NCBI RefSeq assembly: GCF_034087045.1
Contig: NZ_CP139247.1
Location: 2,692,001-2,756,000 of the forward strand
DNA: 64,000 nt
Origin: Chitinophaga sancti
GTDB taxonomy: Bacteria; Bacteroidota; Bacteroidia; Chitinophagales; Chitinophagaceae
Direction: 5' to 3'
Shown here: piece by piece, positions 34,914-44,796 of the stretch
Layout: every line of letters begins with the position of its first letter
Numbering within the stretch: the first letter of the stretch is position 1
Made by a program: the position numbers and the translations under genes
Notes under the pieces: generated by a model
The model's database searches: none
What the model saw: only the letters and a program-made list of their open reading frames with translations
What the model was told of the DNA's origin: nothing

Positions 34914-35396
34914 ATGAGTTTCTATTCTTCTTTGGGCTTCCTGGTGTTTGGTAGCCGGTTACGGCGATTGAGTGAATACTTCCTAAGTGAAGTAAACAAG
35001 GTATATGAGCAGGCGGGAATACCCTTTGAAGCCAGCTGGTTTCCGGTGTTTTACATATTGGGCAAAGAACAGCCCATGCCATTGATCGATATTGCAGCAC
35101 AGCTGGAAGTAAGTCACTCGGCTATCAGTCAGCTGGTGACAGGTTTGAAAAAGAAAGGGCTGGTCAGGACCGCTCCCTGCCCGGACGATGGGCGCCGGCA
35201 ATTGGTAATGCTCAGTAAAAAGGGCGAGGAAATGCTGCAACAGATACAGCCGATATGGGAGGCTATTACTAAGGCCATGACCGAACTGGCGGATGAAAAC
35301 AAAATGAGTAAGCAGGTGCTGGAAGCAGTAACTGCTGTGGAAAACAGCGTAGAAGCCGAACCCTTATCCACCAGGATCCTGAAAGCAATGAAATAA
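34914..35396 (+). CDS. MarR-family transcriptional regulator of the hut operon
   Basis: A 160-residue winged-helix regulator. The recognition helix region is LIDIAAQLEVSHSAISQLVTGLKKKGLV (about 59-86, read in two parts), and the wing is CPDDGRRQLVMLSKKG. N- and C-terminal helices form the dimer interface. It is the first gene before hutHUIG, with 9 nt to hutH, and has a perfect palindrome over its start. This makes it the likely repressor of histidine catabolism, in place of the GntR-type HutC of other bacteria. The inducer, perhaps urocanate, is not shown by the sequence. Confidence 0.85.
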   Translation: MSFYSSLGFLVFGSRLRRLSEYFLSEVNKVYEQAGIPFEASWFPVFYILGKEQPMPLIDIAAQLEVSHSAISQLVTGLKKKGLVRTAPCPDDGRRQLVMLSKKGEEMLQQIQPIWEAITKAMTELADENKMSKQVLEAVTAVENSVEAEPLSTRILKAMK

Positions 35397-35405
35397 CTAA
35401 TTATA

Positions 35406-36974
35406 ATGATACACCAATTCAAATACGGGGTAGATCAGCTCACTCCTGGTAAAGCCCTTGCCATTGCCGATGGGCAGTTAAAAGGGGTACTGGTGCCGGA
35501 AGTGGCTGATCGTATCGCTACCAGTTATGGTCACGTACAGACCATTGTGTCGCAACATAGTACAGTATATGGTATCAATACCGGTTTTGGCCCTCTTTGC
35601 GATACCCGGATCAATGAAGAAGATACCCGGACCTTACAATATAATATACTGCAAAGCCATAGTGTGGGCGTAGGAAATCCAATTCCCATTACGGTAGCCA
35701 GGGTCATGCTCATTACCAAAGTGCATGCCCTGGCACAGGGATATTCTGGCGTAGCGCCAGCTACCCTGGAGCGCATCATCTGGATGATCGATGCGCATAT
35801 TACCCCTGTGGTACCTGAGAAAGGCTCTGTAGGTGCATCCGGCGACCTTGCACCATTGTCACACCTCTTCCTGCCATTGATCGGATTGGGTGAAGTATAT
35901 TATAAAGGTCAGCGCCAACCTGCGGCAGCCGTGTTACAGGCAGAAGGTCTGACCCCTGTGGCACTGGGCCCTAAAGAAGGATTAGCCCTCATCAACGGAA
36001 CGCAATTTATTCTTGCCTTTGCGGTGACAGCATTACAACGGCTACACAATGCTTTGGAAACCGCGGATATTGTAGGAGCATTATCACTGGAAGGCCTGAT
36101 GGGTACTGCACGTCCTTTTGACCCCAGGATTCATGCCATCAGGCCCTTTCCAGGCAATCAGCTGGTTGCTCACCGCCTGAAGACGATGCTGGAAAATTCC
36201 GGCATCATGGCCGCACATGTGGATTGTGGCAGGGTACAGGATCCTTATTCCCTGCGTTGTATGCCACAGGTACATGGAGCTTCGCGCACTGCCTGGTTGC
36301 ATTTGCTCGACCTGGTAACGATTGAACTGAATGCAGTAACAGATAATCCTATCATCTTTAGTGCAGACGATACGATCAGTGGTGGTAACTTTCATGGTCA
36401 GCCACTGGCATTGCCGCTGGATTATGCTACTGTGGCGGCGGCAGAACTGGGCAATATATCAGACCGTCGTTGCTATATGATGATAGAAGGCAGGTATGGA
36501 TTGCCAAAATTATTGATTGAAGATGCCGGGTTGAACTCCGGTTTTATGATACCACAGTATACCACGGCAGCGTTAGTGACTGAGAACAAAACGCTGTGTT
36601 TCCCTGCCAGCGCAGATAGCGTACCTACTTCGTTAGGACAGGAAGACCATGTATCCATGGGTTCTATCAGTGGTCGCAAACTCCACCAGGTAATAGATAA
36701 TCTCGAATATATACTCGCTATAGAATTGTTGTATGCCGCGCAGGCAGTGAATTTCAGGCGTCCGCTCACATCAGGTCCGGTATTGGAAGCTGTACATGCC
36801 TTTGTAAGAGAAACGGTACCTTTCGCCGCCAAAGACCGCATTTTTGCTTACGATATACAACAGTTACATACAATCGTACGCCAGCAATCCATCGCCAGGG
36901 TAGCCAATGAAACCGCCCTGGCCAATCATTTATCACTCAACGGTATTTATCATGACCAGTTTGGATTTTATTAA
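35406..36974 (+). CDS. hutH: histidine ammonia-lyase
   Basis: A 522-residue enzyme that deaminates L-histidine to urocanate. The Ala-Ser-Gly triad that cyclises into the MIO electrophile is in [14 protein letters not shown] near residue 143. YGINTGFG near 57 and [18 protein letters not shown] near 398 are other family signatures. The last 23 nt overlap the hutU start, so the two are translationally coupled. Confidence 0.97.
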   Translation: MIHQFKYGVDQLTPGKALAIADGQLKGVLVPEVADRIATSYGHVQTIVSQHSTVYGINTGFGPLCDTRINEEDTRTLQYNILQSHSVGVGNPIPITVARVMLITKVHALAQGYSGVAPATLERIIWMIDAHITPVVPEKGSVGASGDLAPLSHLFLPLIGLGEVYYKGQRQPAAAVLQAEGLTPVALGPKEGLALINGTQFILAFAVTALQRLHNALETADIVGALSLEGLMGTARPFDPRIHAIRPFPGNQLVAHRLKTMLENSGIMAAHVDCGRVQDPYSLRCMPQVHGASRTAWLHLLDLVTIELNAVTDNPIIFSADDTISGGNFHGQPLALPLDYATVAAAELGNISDRRCYMMIEGRYGLPKLLIEDAGLNSGFMIPQYTTAALVTENKTLCFPASADSVPTSLGQEDHVSMGSISGRKLHQVIDNLEYILAIELLYAAQAVNFRRPLTSGPVLEAVHAFVRETVPFAAKDRIFAYDIQQLHTIVRQQSIARVANETALANHLSLNGIYHDQFGFY

Positions 36975-38622
36975 GCAATACGCAGCGCACCCCCATTACA
37001 AGGCCCCTCATGGCCCTGAGCTGCACGCCCGCTCCTGGCAAACGGAGGCTCCCCTGCGCATGCTCCTGAACAACCTCGATGATGAAGTGGCGGAGAACCC
37101 CGATGAACTGGTGGTTTACGGTGGTATAGGTCAGGCTGCCCGTAATAAGGAAGCATTGCAAAAGATCATCGAAACCCTGCTTACACTGGATGAAGAACAT
37201 TCACTGTTAGTACAGTCAGGTAAACCGGTAGGTATCGTGCGTACACATCCGCAGGCACCAAGAGTGATGCTGGCGAATAGTAACCTGGTGCCGAAATGGG
37301 CTACCTGGGAGCATTTCAACGAACTGCGTGCAAAAGGACTCATGATGTATGGACAGATGACGGCAGGTAGCTGGATCTACATAGGTACACAGGGTATTCT
37401 GCAGGGAACCTACGAAACCTTTGTGGAATGCGGCCGCCAGCACTTCGGTGGCGACCTGAAAGGGAAACTGCTGGTTACCGCAGGCATCGGTGGTATGGGG
37501 GGCGCACAGCCACTGGCTGCTACTATGGCGGGTGCTGTGTTCCTGGGTGCAGATGTGGATGAGAGCAGGATCAGGAAACGTATTGGTACTAAATACATCG
37601 ACCGTATCACGCATTCTTATGAAGAAGCTATTGGCTGGGCCAAAGAAGCGATGGCAAAGGGAGAAGCCCTGTCTGTCGGACTAGTGAGTGATGCAGGCGA
37701 TATGCTGGAAAGATTATTGCAGGATAATATTATACCTGATATATTAACAGATCAGACTTCTGCACATGATCCGATCAATGGTTATGTACCAAACGGTTTA
37801 ACACTGGCTGCAGCTGCTGACCTGCGTAAAAAAGATCCGGCTGCATACAAACAACAATCGTTGAAAAGCATGGCAAGACACGTAGGTTTTATGCTGGAAT
37901 TACAACGCAAAGGTGCCATCACTTTTGACTATGGCAATAACCTGCGTGAATTTGCAAGAGAAGGTGGAGAGCCGAATGCATTTGATTTTCCGGGGTTCAC
38001 ACCTGCCTATATCAGACCACTTTTCTGCGAAGGAAAAGGTCCTTTCAGATGGGTGGCATTGTCAGGTGATCCGCAGGATATTTATACAACCGATCAGGCC
38101 TTGATGGATGCATTTCCTGACAACAAGCCTTTGATCAACTGGTTGAAAAAAGCACAGGAGAAAGTCGCCTTCCAGGGATTGCCTGCCAGAATATGCTGGC
38201 TGGGAATGGGAGAGCGTGAAAAAGCGGGCCTGCTCTTCAATGAACTGGTGCGTAGTGGTAAAGTGAAAGCACCTATTGTAATAGGAAGAGACCATTTGGA
38301 TTGTGGTTCTGTGGCTTCTCCCAACAGGGAAACAGAATCTATGAAAGATGGCTCAGATGCGGTATCTGACTGGGCATTGCTGAACCTCATGGCCAATACA
38401 GGTGGTGGTGCTACCTGGGTATCTTTCCATCATGGTGGGGGAGTGGGCATGGGTTATTCACAACATGCAGGCATGGTGGTACTGGCAGATGGCACTGACA
38501 GGGCCGCAGCTTGTTTGCAAAGGGTATTATTCAATGACCCTGCATTAGGCATTTTCAGACATGCAGATGCAGGATATGAAAAAGCACAGGAAGTAGCCAC
38601 TCAATTTGATTTGTACAGATGA
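36952..38622 (+). CDS. hutU: urocanate hydratase
   Basis: A 556-residue NAD-containing enzyme that converts urocanate to imidazolone propionate. I chose ATG 36952 (MTSLDFIKQ): the next Met is after the conserved [22 protein letters not shown] opening (given here from its two ends), and the longer frame would intrude further into hut[11 protein letters not shown] near residue 180 binds NAD, and the C-terminal [11 protein letters not shown] and [15 protein letters not shown] blocks are conserved. It overlaps hutI by 4 nt. Confidence 0.96.
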   Translation: MTSLDFIKQYAAHPHYKAPHGPELHARSWQTEAPLRMLLNNLDDEVAENPDELVVYGGIGQAARNKEALQKIIETLLTLDEEHSLLVQSGKPVGIVRTHPQAPRVMLANSNLVPKWATWEHFNELRAKGLMMYGQMTAGSWIYIGTQGILQGTYETFVECGRQHFGGDLKGKLLVTAGIGGMGGAQPLAATMAGAVFLGADVDESRIRKRIGTKYIDRITHSYEEAIGWAKEAMAKGEALSVGLVSDAGDMLERLLQDNIIPDILTDQTSAHDPINGYVPNGLTLAAAADLRKKDPAAYKQQSLKSMARHVGFMLELQRKGAITFDYGNNLREFAREGGEPNAFDFPGFTPAYIRPLFCEGKGPFRWVALSGDPQDIYTTDQALMDAFPDNKPLINWLKKAQEKVAFQGLPARICWLGMGEREKAGLLFNELVRSGKVKAPIVIGRDHLDCGSVASPNRETESMKDGSDAVSDWALLNLMANTGGGATWVSFHHGGGVGMGYSQHAGMVVLADGTDRAAACLQRVLFNDPALGIFRHADAGYEKAQEVATQFDLYR

Positions 38623-39824
38623 AACTTATAGGACCATTTTCACAGATCATCCCCCTCACAGGGTTGCCTTTGAAAGGAGCATTGTCCGATGCACAGCTCA
38701 CTGTCATTGAAGACGGAGGTGTGGTCACACACCAGGGAAAGATCGTAGCAGTCGGTGATTACAATGAACTACGTAATCAGTATCCCCATGCACTGCCGGT
38801 TTTGATCTATGGCCCGGCGGTATTATTGCCGGGCTTTATTGATTGCCACACGCATATCTGTTTTGATGGTAACCGAAGCCGTGATTATGCCATGCGCATA
38901 GCAGGGAAAACGTATCTCGAAATTGCACGTGCAGGTGGGGGTATATGGGATTCAGTGATGAAGACACGTGCAGCATCCATTGAGACATTAAGAACAAATA
39001 CAGCTGAAAGAGCGAACAGGCATTTGCAGGAAGGGGTGACTACGATCGAAGTGAAGAGTGGATATGGGCTGTCAATAAAAGAAGAGATCAAAATGTTGCA
39101 GGCGATCAGGCAGGCGGGCGAGCTTACGAAAGCTACGCTGGTGCCTACTTGTCTGGCAGCGCATATGATGCCGAAAGATTACACGGGTGCTGATTACCTG
39201 GAAGAAGTAGTCACACAATTACTACCTGCTATTCATTGTAAAAGAGTAGACATCTTCATAGAAGAAACTGCTTTTAGTGCAGCCGAAGCATTACCTTATT
39301 TGCTAAAAGCAAAAGAGCGGGGTTTTGCATTAACTGTACATGCAGACCAGTTTAGTAGTGGTGGCTCCGCAATTGCTATAGAAGCAGGCGCCTTGTCAGC
39401 AGATCATCTGGAAGCCAGTGATGAAAAAGATATCACACGGTTAGCCAATGCAGATATCGTATCTGTCGTATTGCCTGGTGCTTCTTTGGGTTTAGGCATG
39501 CACTATGCACCTGCGCGTAAGCTATTGGATGCTGGTGCCTGTGTAGCCATTGCGAGTGACTGGAATCCGGGATCTGCACCAATGGGAGATCTGCTGTTGC
39601 AGGCAGCGGTGATGAGTGCAGCAGAAAAATTATCTACGGCAGAAGTGTTGGCAGGCCTGACTTTCAGGGCAGCCAGGGCTTTGGATCTAAATAATATTGG
39701 ACAACTGGCCGAAGGCTTTGCGGCAGATATGCAGGTATATCCTACGAATGATTATCGCGACCTTTTGTATTATCAGGGAAAAATGAAACCTTCGCAGGTT
39801 TGGAAAGGAGGTGAAAAAATATGA
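38619..39824 (+). CDS. hutI: imidazolonepropionase
   Basis: A 401-residue amidohydrolase that opens the imidazolone ring to give N-formimino-L-glutamate. The metal site is DCHTH near residue 76-80, with later ligands in LTVHADQF and [23 protein letters not shown] sequence ([16 protein letters not shown]) near 106 and EVKSGYGLS near 143 are family marks. Start and stop overlap its neighbours by 4 nt on each side (ATGA). Confidence 0.96.
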   Translation: MKLIGPFSQIIPLTGLPLKGALSDAQLTVIEDGGVVTHQGKIVAVGDYNELRNQYPHALPVLIYGPAVLLPGFIDCHTHICFDGNRSRDYAMRIAGKTYLEIARAGGGIWDSVMKTRAASIETLRTNTAERANRHLQEGVTTIEVKSGYGLSIKEEIKMLQAIRQAGELTKATLVPTCLAAHMMPKDYTGADYLEEVVTQLLPAIHCKRVDIFIEETAFSAAEALPYLLKAKERGFALTVHADQFSSGGSAIAIEAGALSADHLEASDEKDITRLANADIVSVVLPGASLGLGMHYAPARKLLDAGACVAIASDWNPGSAPMGDLLLQAAVMSAAEKLSTAEVLAGLTFRAARALDLNNIGQLAEGFAADMQVYPTNDYRDLLYYQGKMKPSQVWKGGEKI

Positions 39825-40765
39825 AAGCGTATTATCAACAACCGGTAGCATGGACCGGCAGAACAGATGGCACAGATGAGGAAGTAAGCCGCTGGCACCA
39901 GCAGGTGAAATGTGTAGACTTATCGGCACCTTTGCCTCCCGGCAATGGAGTCGTGCTGCTGGGGTTTGCCGTAGATGAAGGTGTGCGAAGAAACAAAGGA
40001 CGGGTAGGTGCTGCGGCAGGTCCGGCTGCGTTGCGGCAGGCGATGGGTAGTTTTCCTGTACACTTTGATGGCCTGTTGATGGATGGTGGAAACATTATCT
40101 GTCCTGATGAGGACCTGGAAGCTGCACAACAAGCATTGAGTGGCGCGGTGCAATTAATAAAACGTGCGGGCCATACTCCTGTATTATTAGGAGGTGGGCA
40201 TGAGATCACTTACGGTCATGCACATGGTTTATATCAATCTTTACCCGGCGGGCAATTAGGGTTGATTAACTTCGATGCACATTTTGACCTGCGTACAGAA
40301 GGCGTTAGTTCCGGAACAGGCTTCTGGCAATTATCGCAGCAGCATTCGCCTTTTCAATACCTGGCTTTAGGTATTCAGCAATTAAGCAATACACAACAGT
40401 TATTCAGAATAGCAGGAGAACTGGATGTACAATATATAGAGGCCGATGCATTTCACTTTCATGACCGTACATTGTTGAAGGTAGTGGTAGAGGAGTTTAT
40501 CAAAAAGGCAGATAAATTATACCTGACTATCGATCTGGATGTATTCGCCGCGGCATATGCACCGGGGGTAAGTGCAACTGCATTTAATGGTATTCGCCCG
40601 GATGGTTTGTTTTTAGAATGTTTTCGTACAATCCTTCACAGTGGCCAACTAGCGGGCATGGATATAGCAGAATTAAATCCTTCTCTCGACGTTGATCAGC
40701 GTACGGCGAAACTGGGCGCTGCATTAATTTTTGAAGCAGTCACATATTTTTTAAGTAAGAAATAA
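39821..40765 (+). CDS. hutG: formimidoylglutamase (arginase/ureohydrolase family)
   Basis: A 314-residue binuclear manganese enzyme expected to hydrolyse N-formimidoyl-glutamate to glutamate and formamide, the last Hut step. Metal-ligand blocks are LGGGHEITYGH near residue 124, INFDAHFDLR near 148, and TIDLDVFAAAYAPGVSA near 238. The GRVGAAAGPAALRQA N-terminal motif distinguishes formimidoylglutamase from arginase. It ends the overlapping hut genes; a separate promoter follows. Confidence 0.95.
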   Translation: MKAYYQQPVAWTGRTDGTDEEVSRWHQQVKCVDLSAPLPPGNGVVLLGFAVDEGVRRNKGRVGAAAGPAALRQAMGSFPVHFDGLLMDGGNIICPDEDLEAAQQALSGAVQLIKRAGHTPVLLGGGHEITYGHAHGLYQSLPGGQLGLINFDAHFDLRTEGVSSGTGFWQLSQQHSPFQYLALGIQQLSNTQQLFRIAGELDVQYIEADAFHFHDRTLLKVVVEEFIKKADKLYLTIDLDVFAAAYAPGVSATAFNGIRPDGLFLECFRTILHSGQLAGMDIAELNPSLDVDQRTAKLGAALIFEAVTYFLSKK

Positions 40766-40768
40766 TAT

Positions 40769-40776
40769 TATCTTTG
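40769..40776 (+). promoter_or_regulatory. promoter -7 box (TATCTTTG)
   Basis: TATCTTTG matches TAnnTTTG exactly and lies 24 nt before the ATG at 40801, directly after the hutG stop. The next gene is therefore probably not part of the hut transcript alone. Confidence 0.65.
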
Positions 40777-40800
40777 GGCCAACCCAAATTTTTATATTTA

Positions 40801-41403
40801 ATGAATAGAATCCCTAAACTCCTTTTGGTAGCTGCAATGTTCGTAGCACCGATGTTCGTGAATGCACAAAAAATCAAAGTTCTCGAAGGCGATTTATCCC
40901 AACTAAAAGGTACTACTAAGCTGAACACTGAATTTGACTATGAGCATGTAGGTGTTGGTAGCTATGCCGATGAAAATGATTACATCGCAAAAAAGACAGA
41001 CGACTACAACAGGAAAGAACCTGGAAGAGGCGACAAATGGGCCAAGGCCTGGAGGGACGACAGACCTAGAAGGTTCGAGCCTAAATTCAACGAATTGTTT
41101 ACCGAGTACAGTGGTATGTCTGCTGGAAAGTATCCTAAAGCAAAGTACACGTTGATCTTCAAAACCACTTTCATTGAACCTGGTTACAACGTAGGTGTAA
41201 CGAGAAAGAATGCAAGATTAAATGGTGAAGCATGGATTGTGGAAACAGGAGACCACAGCAAGGTAATTGCAAAGATTAAGGTAGATAAAGCGCCAGGCCG
41301 TGTATATGGCGGTTTTGACTTTGATACCGGTGTGAGGATCCAGGAAGCTTATGCTGCAGCAGCAAAAGCGATGGCGAAGAAGATCAGGAAACAAACTAAG
41401 TAA
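40801..41403 (+). CDS. conserved secreted protein of unknown function
   Basis: A 200-residue exported protein. ATG 40801 gives a signal peptide (MNRIPKLLLVAAMFVAPMFVNAQ); the longer frame from 40774 starts within the -7 box. The mature part opens with KIKVLEGDLSQLKGTTKLNTEFDY (in two parts) and contains YIAKKTDDYNRKEPGRGDKWAKAW, then a strand-rich central region and a basic Ala/Lys helix at the C-terminus (AAAAKAMAKKIRKQTK). I know similar proteins as uncharacterised Bacteroidota exports. It has its own promoter box and terminator. Confidence 0.7.
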   Translation: MNRIPKLLLVAAMFVAPMFVNAQKIKVLEGDLSQLKGTTKLNTEFDYEHVGVGSYADENDYIAKKTDDYNRKEPGRGDKWAKAWRDDRPRRFEPKFNELFTEYSGMSAGKYPKAKYTLIFKTTFIEPGYNVGVTRKNARLNGEAWIVETGDHSKVIAKIKVDKAPGRVYGGFDFDTGVRIQEAYAAAAKAMAKKIRKQTK

Positions 41404-41408
41404 TTTGA

Positions 41409-41446
41409 AAGAGGGTGTATCTAACTTGTGATACACCCTCTTTTAA
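41409..41446 (+). terminator. Rho-independent terminator
   Basis: A 13-bp stem (AAGAGGGTGTATC / GATACACCCTCTT) with an 8-nt loop and following T residues lies 5 nt after the stop of the secreted-protein gene. Confidence 0.9.
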
Positions 41447-41526
41447 TTCCGATACCTGATGGAGCCGGATTCTATTTTATGCGTTTCTCAGGAGTGTTAT
41501 TTATTTGTGATTACACCATCTTTTTA

Positions 41527-42390
41527 TTAGAATACGATTGTCTTATTTCCGTGTATAATTACCCTGTCATCGATATGTGCAATCACTGCTCTTGTTAACA
41601 CCTGTCTTTCTATATCTCTACCTAACATAATCAGGTCCGTTACTTCATGTTTATGGCTCACCCTCGCTACATCCTGGTCAATGATGGGGCCTTCGTCCAG
41701 GTCGTCCGTTACATAGTGGGCAGTAGCGCCTATTAACTTCACACCTCTGTTATAAGCGTTTCTATAAGGGTTCGCTCCTGCAAATGCCGGGAGGAAGCTA
41801 TGATGAATATTGATGATCCTGCCTGGGAATACACTCACAAAACCGGGAGAGAGGACCTGCATATAGCGTGCAAGCACGATAAAGTCAGCATTCACTCTTC
41901 TGATCAGTTTAATCGCTTCCTGTTCCTGCAGTGATTTATTCCCTGCATCTACAGGCAGGTAATGGAAAGGAATTCCGAAGTCTTCCACGAATTGTTTTAA
42001 TTCAAGGTGGTTGGAGATCACCAATGGAATATCCACAGGCAATTCCCCGCTGCGCCAGCGCCATAGTAATTCAATGAGGCAATGGTCATAGCGGGATACC
42101 ATAATCACCATTTGTTTACGACGATCGGTGTAGTCAATCCGCCATTCCATTTGTCGGGGAGCGGCAACTTTTTCCTGGAAATCTTTTTCCAGTTGTTCTT
42201 TGGTAATGGAGGGGTTTTCCAATTGGAAAGACATGCGCATAAAGAAGAGTCCTTCTTTGGGATCTGTACTGTGCTGGCTGGCGTCAAGGATATTTGCGCC
42301 GCTGGCGTACAGGAACTGGGACACACCGGCCACGATACCAGGGCGGTCTGGACAGGAGATCAATAGCCTGCCGGTTATATCAGTCTGCAT
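41527..42390 (-). CDS. purU: formyltetrahydrofolate deformylase
   Basis: A 287-residue enzyme that hydrolyses 10-formyl-tetrahydrofolate to formate and tetrahydrofolate, balancing one-carbon pools. Start ATG 42390 (MQTDITGRLLISCPDRPG) puts the N-terminal ACT domain at the very start; a longer frame adds 24 unlikely residues. The C-terminal formyltransferase domain has NIHHSFLPAFAGANPY and ATAHYVTDDLDEGPII, carrying the catalytic Asn, His and Asp. Confidence 0.95.
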   Translation of the reverse strand: MQTDITGRLLISCPDRPGIVAGVSQFLYASGANILDASQHSTDPKEGLFFMRMSFQLENPSITKEQLEKDFQEKVAAPRQMEWRIDYTDRRKQMVIMVSRYDHCLIELLWRWRSGELPVDIPLVISNHLELKQFVEDFGIPFHYLPVDAGNKSLQEQEAIKLIRRVNADFIVLARYMQVLSPGFVSVFPGRIINIHHSFLPAFAGANPYRNAYNRGVKLIGATAHYVTDDLDEGPIIDQDVARVSHKHEVTDLIMLGRDIERQVLTRAVIAHIDDRVIIHGNKTIVF

Positions 42391-42482
42391 AAAAATGAAA
42401 TATATATTGATATGTAAAATACAAAAGTGAAAGGATTCCATGGATTTTTTTCTAACGGTCAATCAATCCCGAATACTTACTT

Positions 42483-42490
42483 TATTTTTG
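42483..42490 (+). promoter_or_regulatory. promoter -7 box (TATTTTTG)
   Basis: TATTTTTG matches TAnnTTTG and lies 19 nt before the phosphodiesterase ATG at 42510, in the divergent gap to purU. Confidence 0.6.
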
Positions 42491-42509
42491 GGCCTGCTAA
42501 GGGAAATAC

Positions 42510-42998
42510 ATGAAGAAGATAGGATTAATGTCAGACACGCATAGCTACCTCCATCCACAGGTTTTCAAATATTTTGAAAAGGTGGATGAGATCTGGCATG
42601 GAGGTGATATCGGTACCACATCCCTCGCGGATGAACTGGAAGCATTCAAACCTTTCAGGGCTGTTTTCGGCAATATCGATGGTAAGGACATCCGGGTCCG
42701 TTATCCCGAAAATCTATTCTTTGAAGTAGAAGGCGTAAAAGTATTCATGACACATATTGGCGGTTATCCAGGCAAGTATGCACCGGGCGTCAAACAGTTA
42801 TTGTTGAGAAATTCCCCCAAACTGTTCATTTGCGGTCATTCGCATATCCTGAAAGTGATGCCGGACCCGGCTTTGCAACTATTACACATGAACCCGGGTG
42901 CATGTGGCCAGCAAGGCTGGCATAAGGTCAAAACATTATTGCGGTTCGATGTAAACGACGGAAATATCAGCAATCTGGAGGTCATAGAGTTGCCATAA
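42510..42998 (+). CDS. YfcE/MJ0936-type metallophosphoesterase
   Basis: A 162-residue calcineurin-fold phosphodiesterase. The binuclear metal motifs are complete: MSDTH (7-11), WHGGDIG, FGNIDGKD, MTHIGG and CGHSHILKV, then NPGACG. Small enzymes of this group act on phosphodiester model substrates, and some cleave cyclic nucleotides. The natural substrate is unknown. Cytoplasmic. It has its own promoter box. Confidence 0.9.
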   Translation: MKKIGLMSDTHSYLHPQVFKYFEKVDEIWHGGDIGTTSLADELEAFKPFRAVFGNIDGKDIRVRYPENLFFEVEGVKVFMTHIGGYPGKYAPGVKQLLLRNSPKLFICGHSHILKVMPDPALQLLHMNPGACGQQGWHKVKTLLRFDVNDGNISNLEVIELP

Positions 42999-43060
42999 TA
43001 ATACGGGAACAGGCACTCGCACATTTTTTGCAAATCATTGTGGTACTACAACTGTTGCTT

Positions 43061-44104
43061 ATGCGCAAAGGATATTTATTATTATCCATTTGTCTGTGTA
43101 TGTTTCATTTCGCGTGGGGACAACGATCGTCTTTCATTGATAAGATGGGAGAATGGTTTCAGACACAAAATGATACTGCTTACATAGAGGATCATACCAA
43201 AGACCTGACAACACGTTTTTTCGGGTCGAGAAAATACAACTATTACGACATCGTAGATCGTAAACGCAAAACGGAGGTCATGTACCGTCCGAATACCCCA
43301 TTCAACGTAGGTTTCGGGTTCAATTATAAATTCATTGGTATCAACGTCGCGTTCAATCTGCCTATCATCAACAGTACAGACAGGTATGGCAAGACAAAGG
43401 CCCTGGATCTGCAGGCGCATTACTACCTGCGCAAGTTGGTAGTAGATTTCTATGGACAGCGTTACAAAGGATATTACATTGCTAACTCCCGTGGGGTACT
43501 GAATGGATTTGATGAAAAAGGCCCGCTTCCTGTGCGTCCTGATATCCGAAATTTGAATATCGGCATGAGTGTGCAGTATGTATTCAACGATAAGAGATTC
43601 TCCTATAGAGCGGCTTATTTGCAAAATGAATATCAGAAAAAGAGTGCCGGATCATTCCTGGTAGGTGGGGAGCTGTTTACAGCCAGGATGAAGGGAGATT
43701 CTTCACTCATCCCTCAGAATATCACAACGCAGGATTTTATAAATGGAATTAATTTCTCAGGTACCAGTATATTCAGTGCTGCTGCGAATGCGGGGTATGC
43801 CTATTCATTTGTTTACAAACAACATTTCTTCCTCACATTATCACTCTCCGGCAGTTTGGGGGGGAACTATACCCATTTGTTCAGGGATGAGGAGAATGAC
43901 CTCCGCAAGTTTGGGGTTCAGTTAAACAATACGGTCCGTGCATCTATCGGCTATAATTCGAGTAAGTATTTTGCAGGCATTCACTATGTGAATCTGACTA
44001 CGCGTAGTCAGTCACCCATTGAGCACACTTACCAGACCATTGGTGCAGGCAACTTCAGGGTAAGTGTCGTGAGGCGGTTTGGATTAAAGCGAGAGCTTTT
44101 CTAA
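43061..44104 (+). CDS. DUF4421 family outer-membrane-like protein
   Basis: A 347-residue exported protein with signal peptide MRKGYLLLSICLCMFHFAWGQ from ATG 43061. The mature protein alternates short amphipathic strands (YRPNTPFNVGFGFNYKFIGI, YYLRKLVVDFYGQRYKGYYI) and resembles DUF4421, a Bacteroidota barrel-like family of unknown role. It ends near a strand (FRVSVVRRFGLKRELF). Its 3' end overlaps the convergent HD-domain gene by 21 nt. Confidence 0.8.
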   Translation: MRKGYLLLSICLCMFHFAWGQRSSFIDKMGEWFQTQNDTAYIEDHTKDLTTRFFGSRKYNYYDIVDRKRKTEVMYRPNTPFNVGFGFNYKFIGINVAFNLPIINSTDRYGKTKALDLQAHYYLRKLVVDFYGQRYKGYYIANSRGVLNGFDEKGPLPVRPDIRNLNIGMSVQYVFNDKRFSYRAAYLQNEYQKKSAGSFLVGGELFTARMKGDSSLIPQNITTQDFINGINFSGTSIFSAAANAGYAYSFVYKQHFFLTLSLSGSLGGNYTHLFRDEENDLRKFGVQLNNTVRASIGYNSSKYFAGIHYVNLTTRSQSPIEHTYQTIGAGNFRVSVVRRFGLKRELF

Positions 44105-44719
44105 TTCTCTGTGTATATTTTCTTTCGCTACAGTATCGAACCGTTCTCTGAATCCAGCCGTCTTATAGATAGAGGGTTGATCCAGGAAGTACTGTAAGAT
44201 CTTTTTCCTGCCTGGCACATACACTGTGTCCGGGTATATACCATACTCCTTCCGTATATTCTTTGCATAGGTCTGATACATGCGTTCAGGTCCGCTCAGT
44301 ATAAACAGGTCAAAGTCCAGGAAGCAATCCAGGTCAGTATCTCCATCGGGGTTCTCATGCGATTTTGTGGCCCTGATGTATGCTGATACCCGTGCTATCT
44401 TCTCTGCAGGATAGCTGGTTTGCTCCAGGAATTGCGTGGCTACCAATGCACTTCTCTCTTCATTATCGGCTCTCTGTACATCATAAATGATGTCGTGGAA
44501 AAATACGGCCAGTTGCAGGGCTTCCAGATCGTGTACGAGGTGGTTGTATTCATCTATGAATACGAGCAATGTCTGCACATGATCCAGATTATGGTAATAC
44601 CTGTGTGATTCACTGTAATGGGCTAGTATGGAATTAAAGCCCTCCTGCACCAACGATTCGTCGTTGGTATAGTTGCTCACGAGGCTTTCCCAGACATAAA
44701 ATAGTGGATGGGATTTCAT
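44084..44719 (-). CDS. HD-domain predicted metal-dependent phosphohydrolase
   Basis: A 211-residue soluble helical protein. YHNLDHV (about 42-48) and FFHDIIYD (73-80) carry the H...HD metal-binding signature, with a further Asp in the FLDFDLFILSG helix. It resembles a widespread HD-superfamily group with no assigned substrate. It is convergent with the DUF4421 gene and lies downstream of aconitase but beyond that gene's terminator. Confidence 0.82.
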   Translation of the reverse strand: MKSHPLFYVWESLVSNYTNDESLVQEGFNSILAHYSESHRYYHNLDHVQTLLVFIDEYNHLVHDLEALQLAVFFHDIIYDVQRADNEERSALVATQFLEQTSYPAEKIARVSAYIRATKSHENPDGDTDLDCFLDFDLFILSGPERMYQTYAKNIRKEYGIYPDTVYVPGRKKILQYFLDQPSIYKTAGFRERFDTVAKENIHRELEKLSL

Positions 44720-44735
44720 GACCTAAATGTAGACA

Positions 44736-44775
44736 AAAAAAAGACTGACTTAATTGATAAGTCAGTCTTTTATCA
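44736..44775. terminator. bidirectional-looking terminator after aconitase
   Basis: AAAGACTGACTT / AAGTCAGTCTTT (12 bp) with a 7-nt loop is flanked by A on the left and T on the right. On the minus strand it ends the aconitase transcript. Confidence 0.9.
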
Positions 44776-44796
44776 TTACAAATAACAGTCTTTTAA

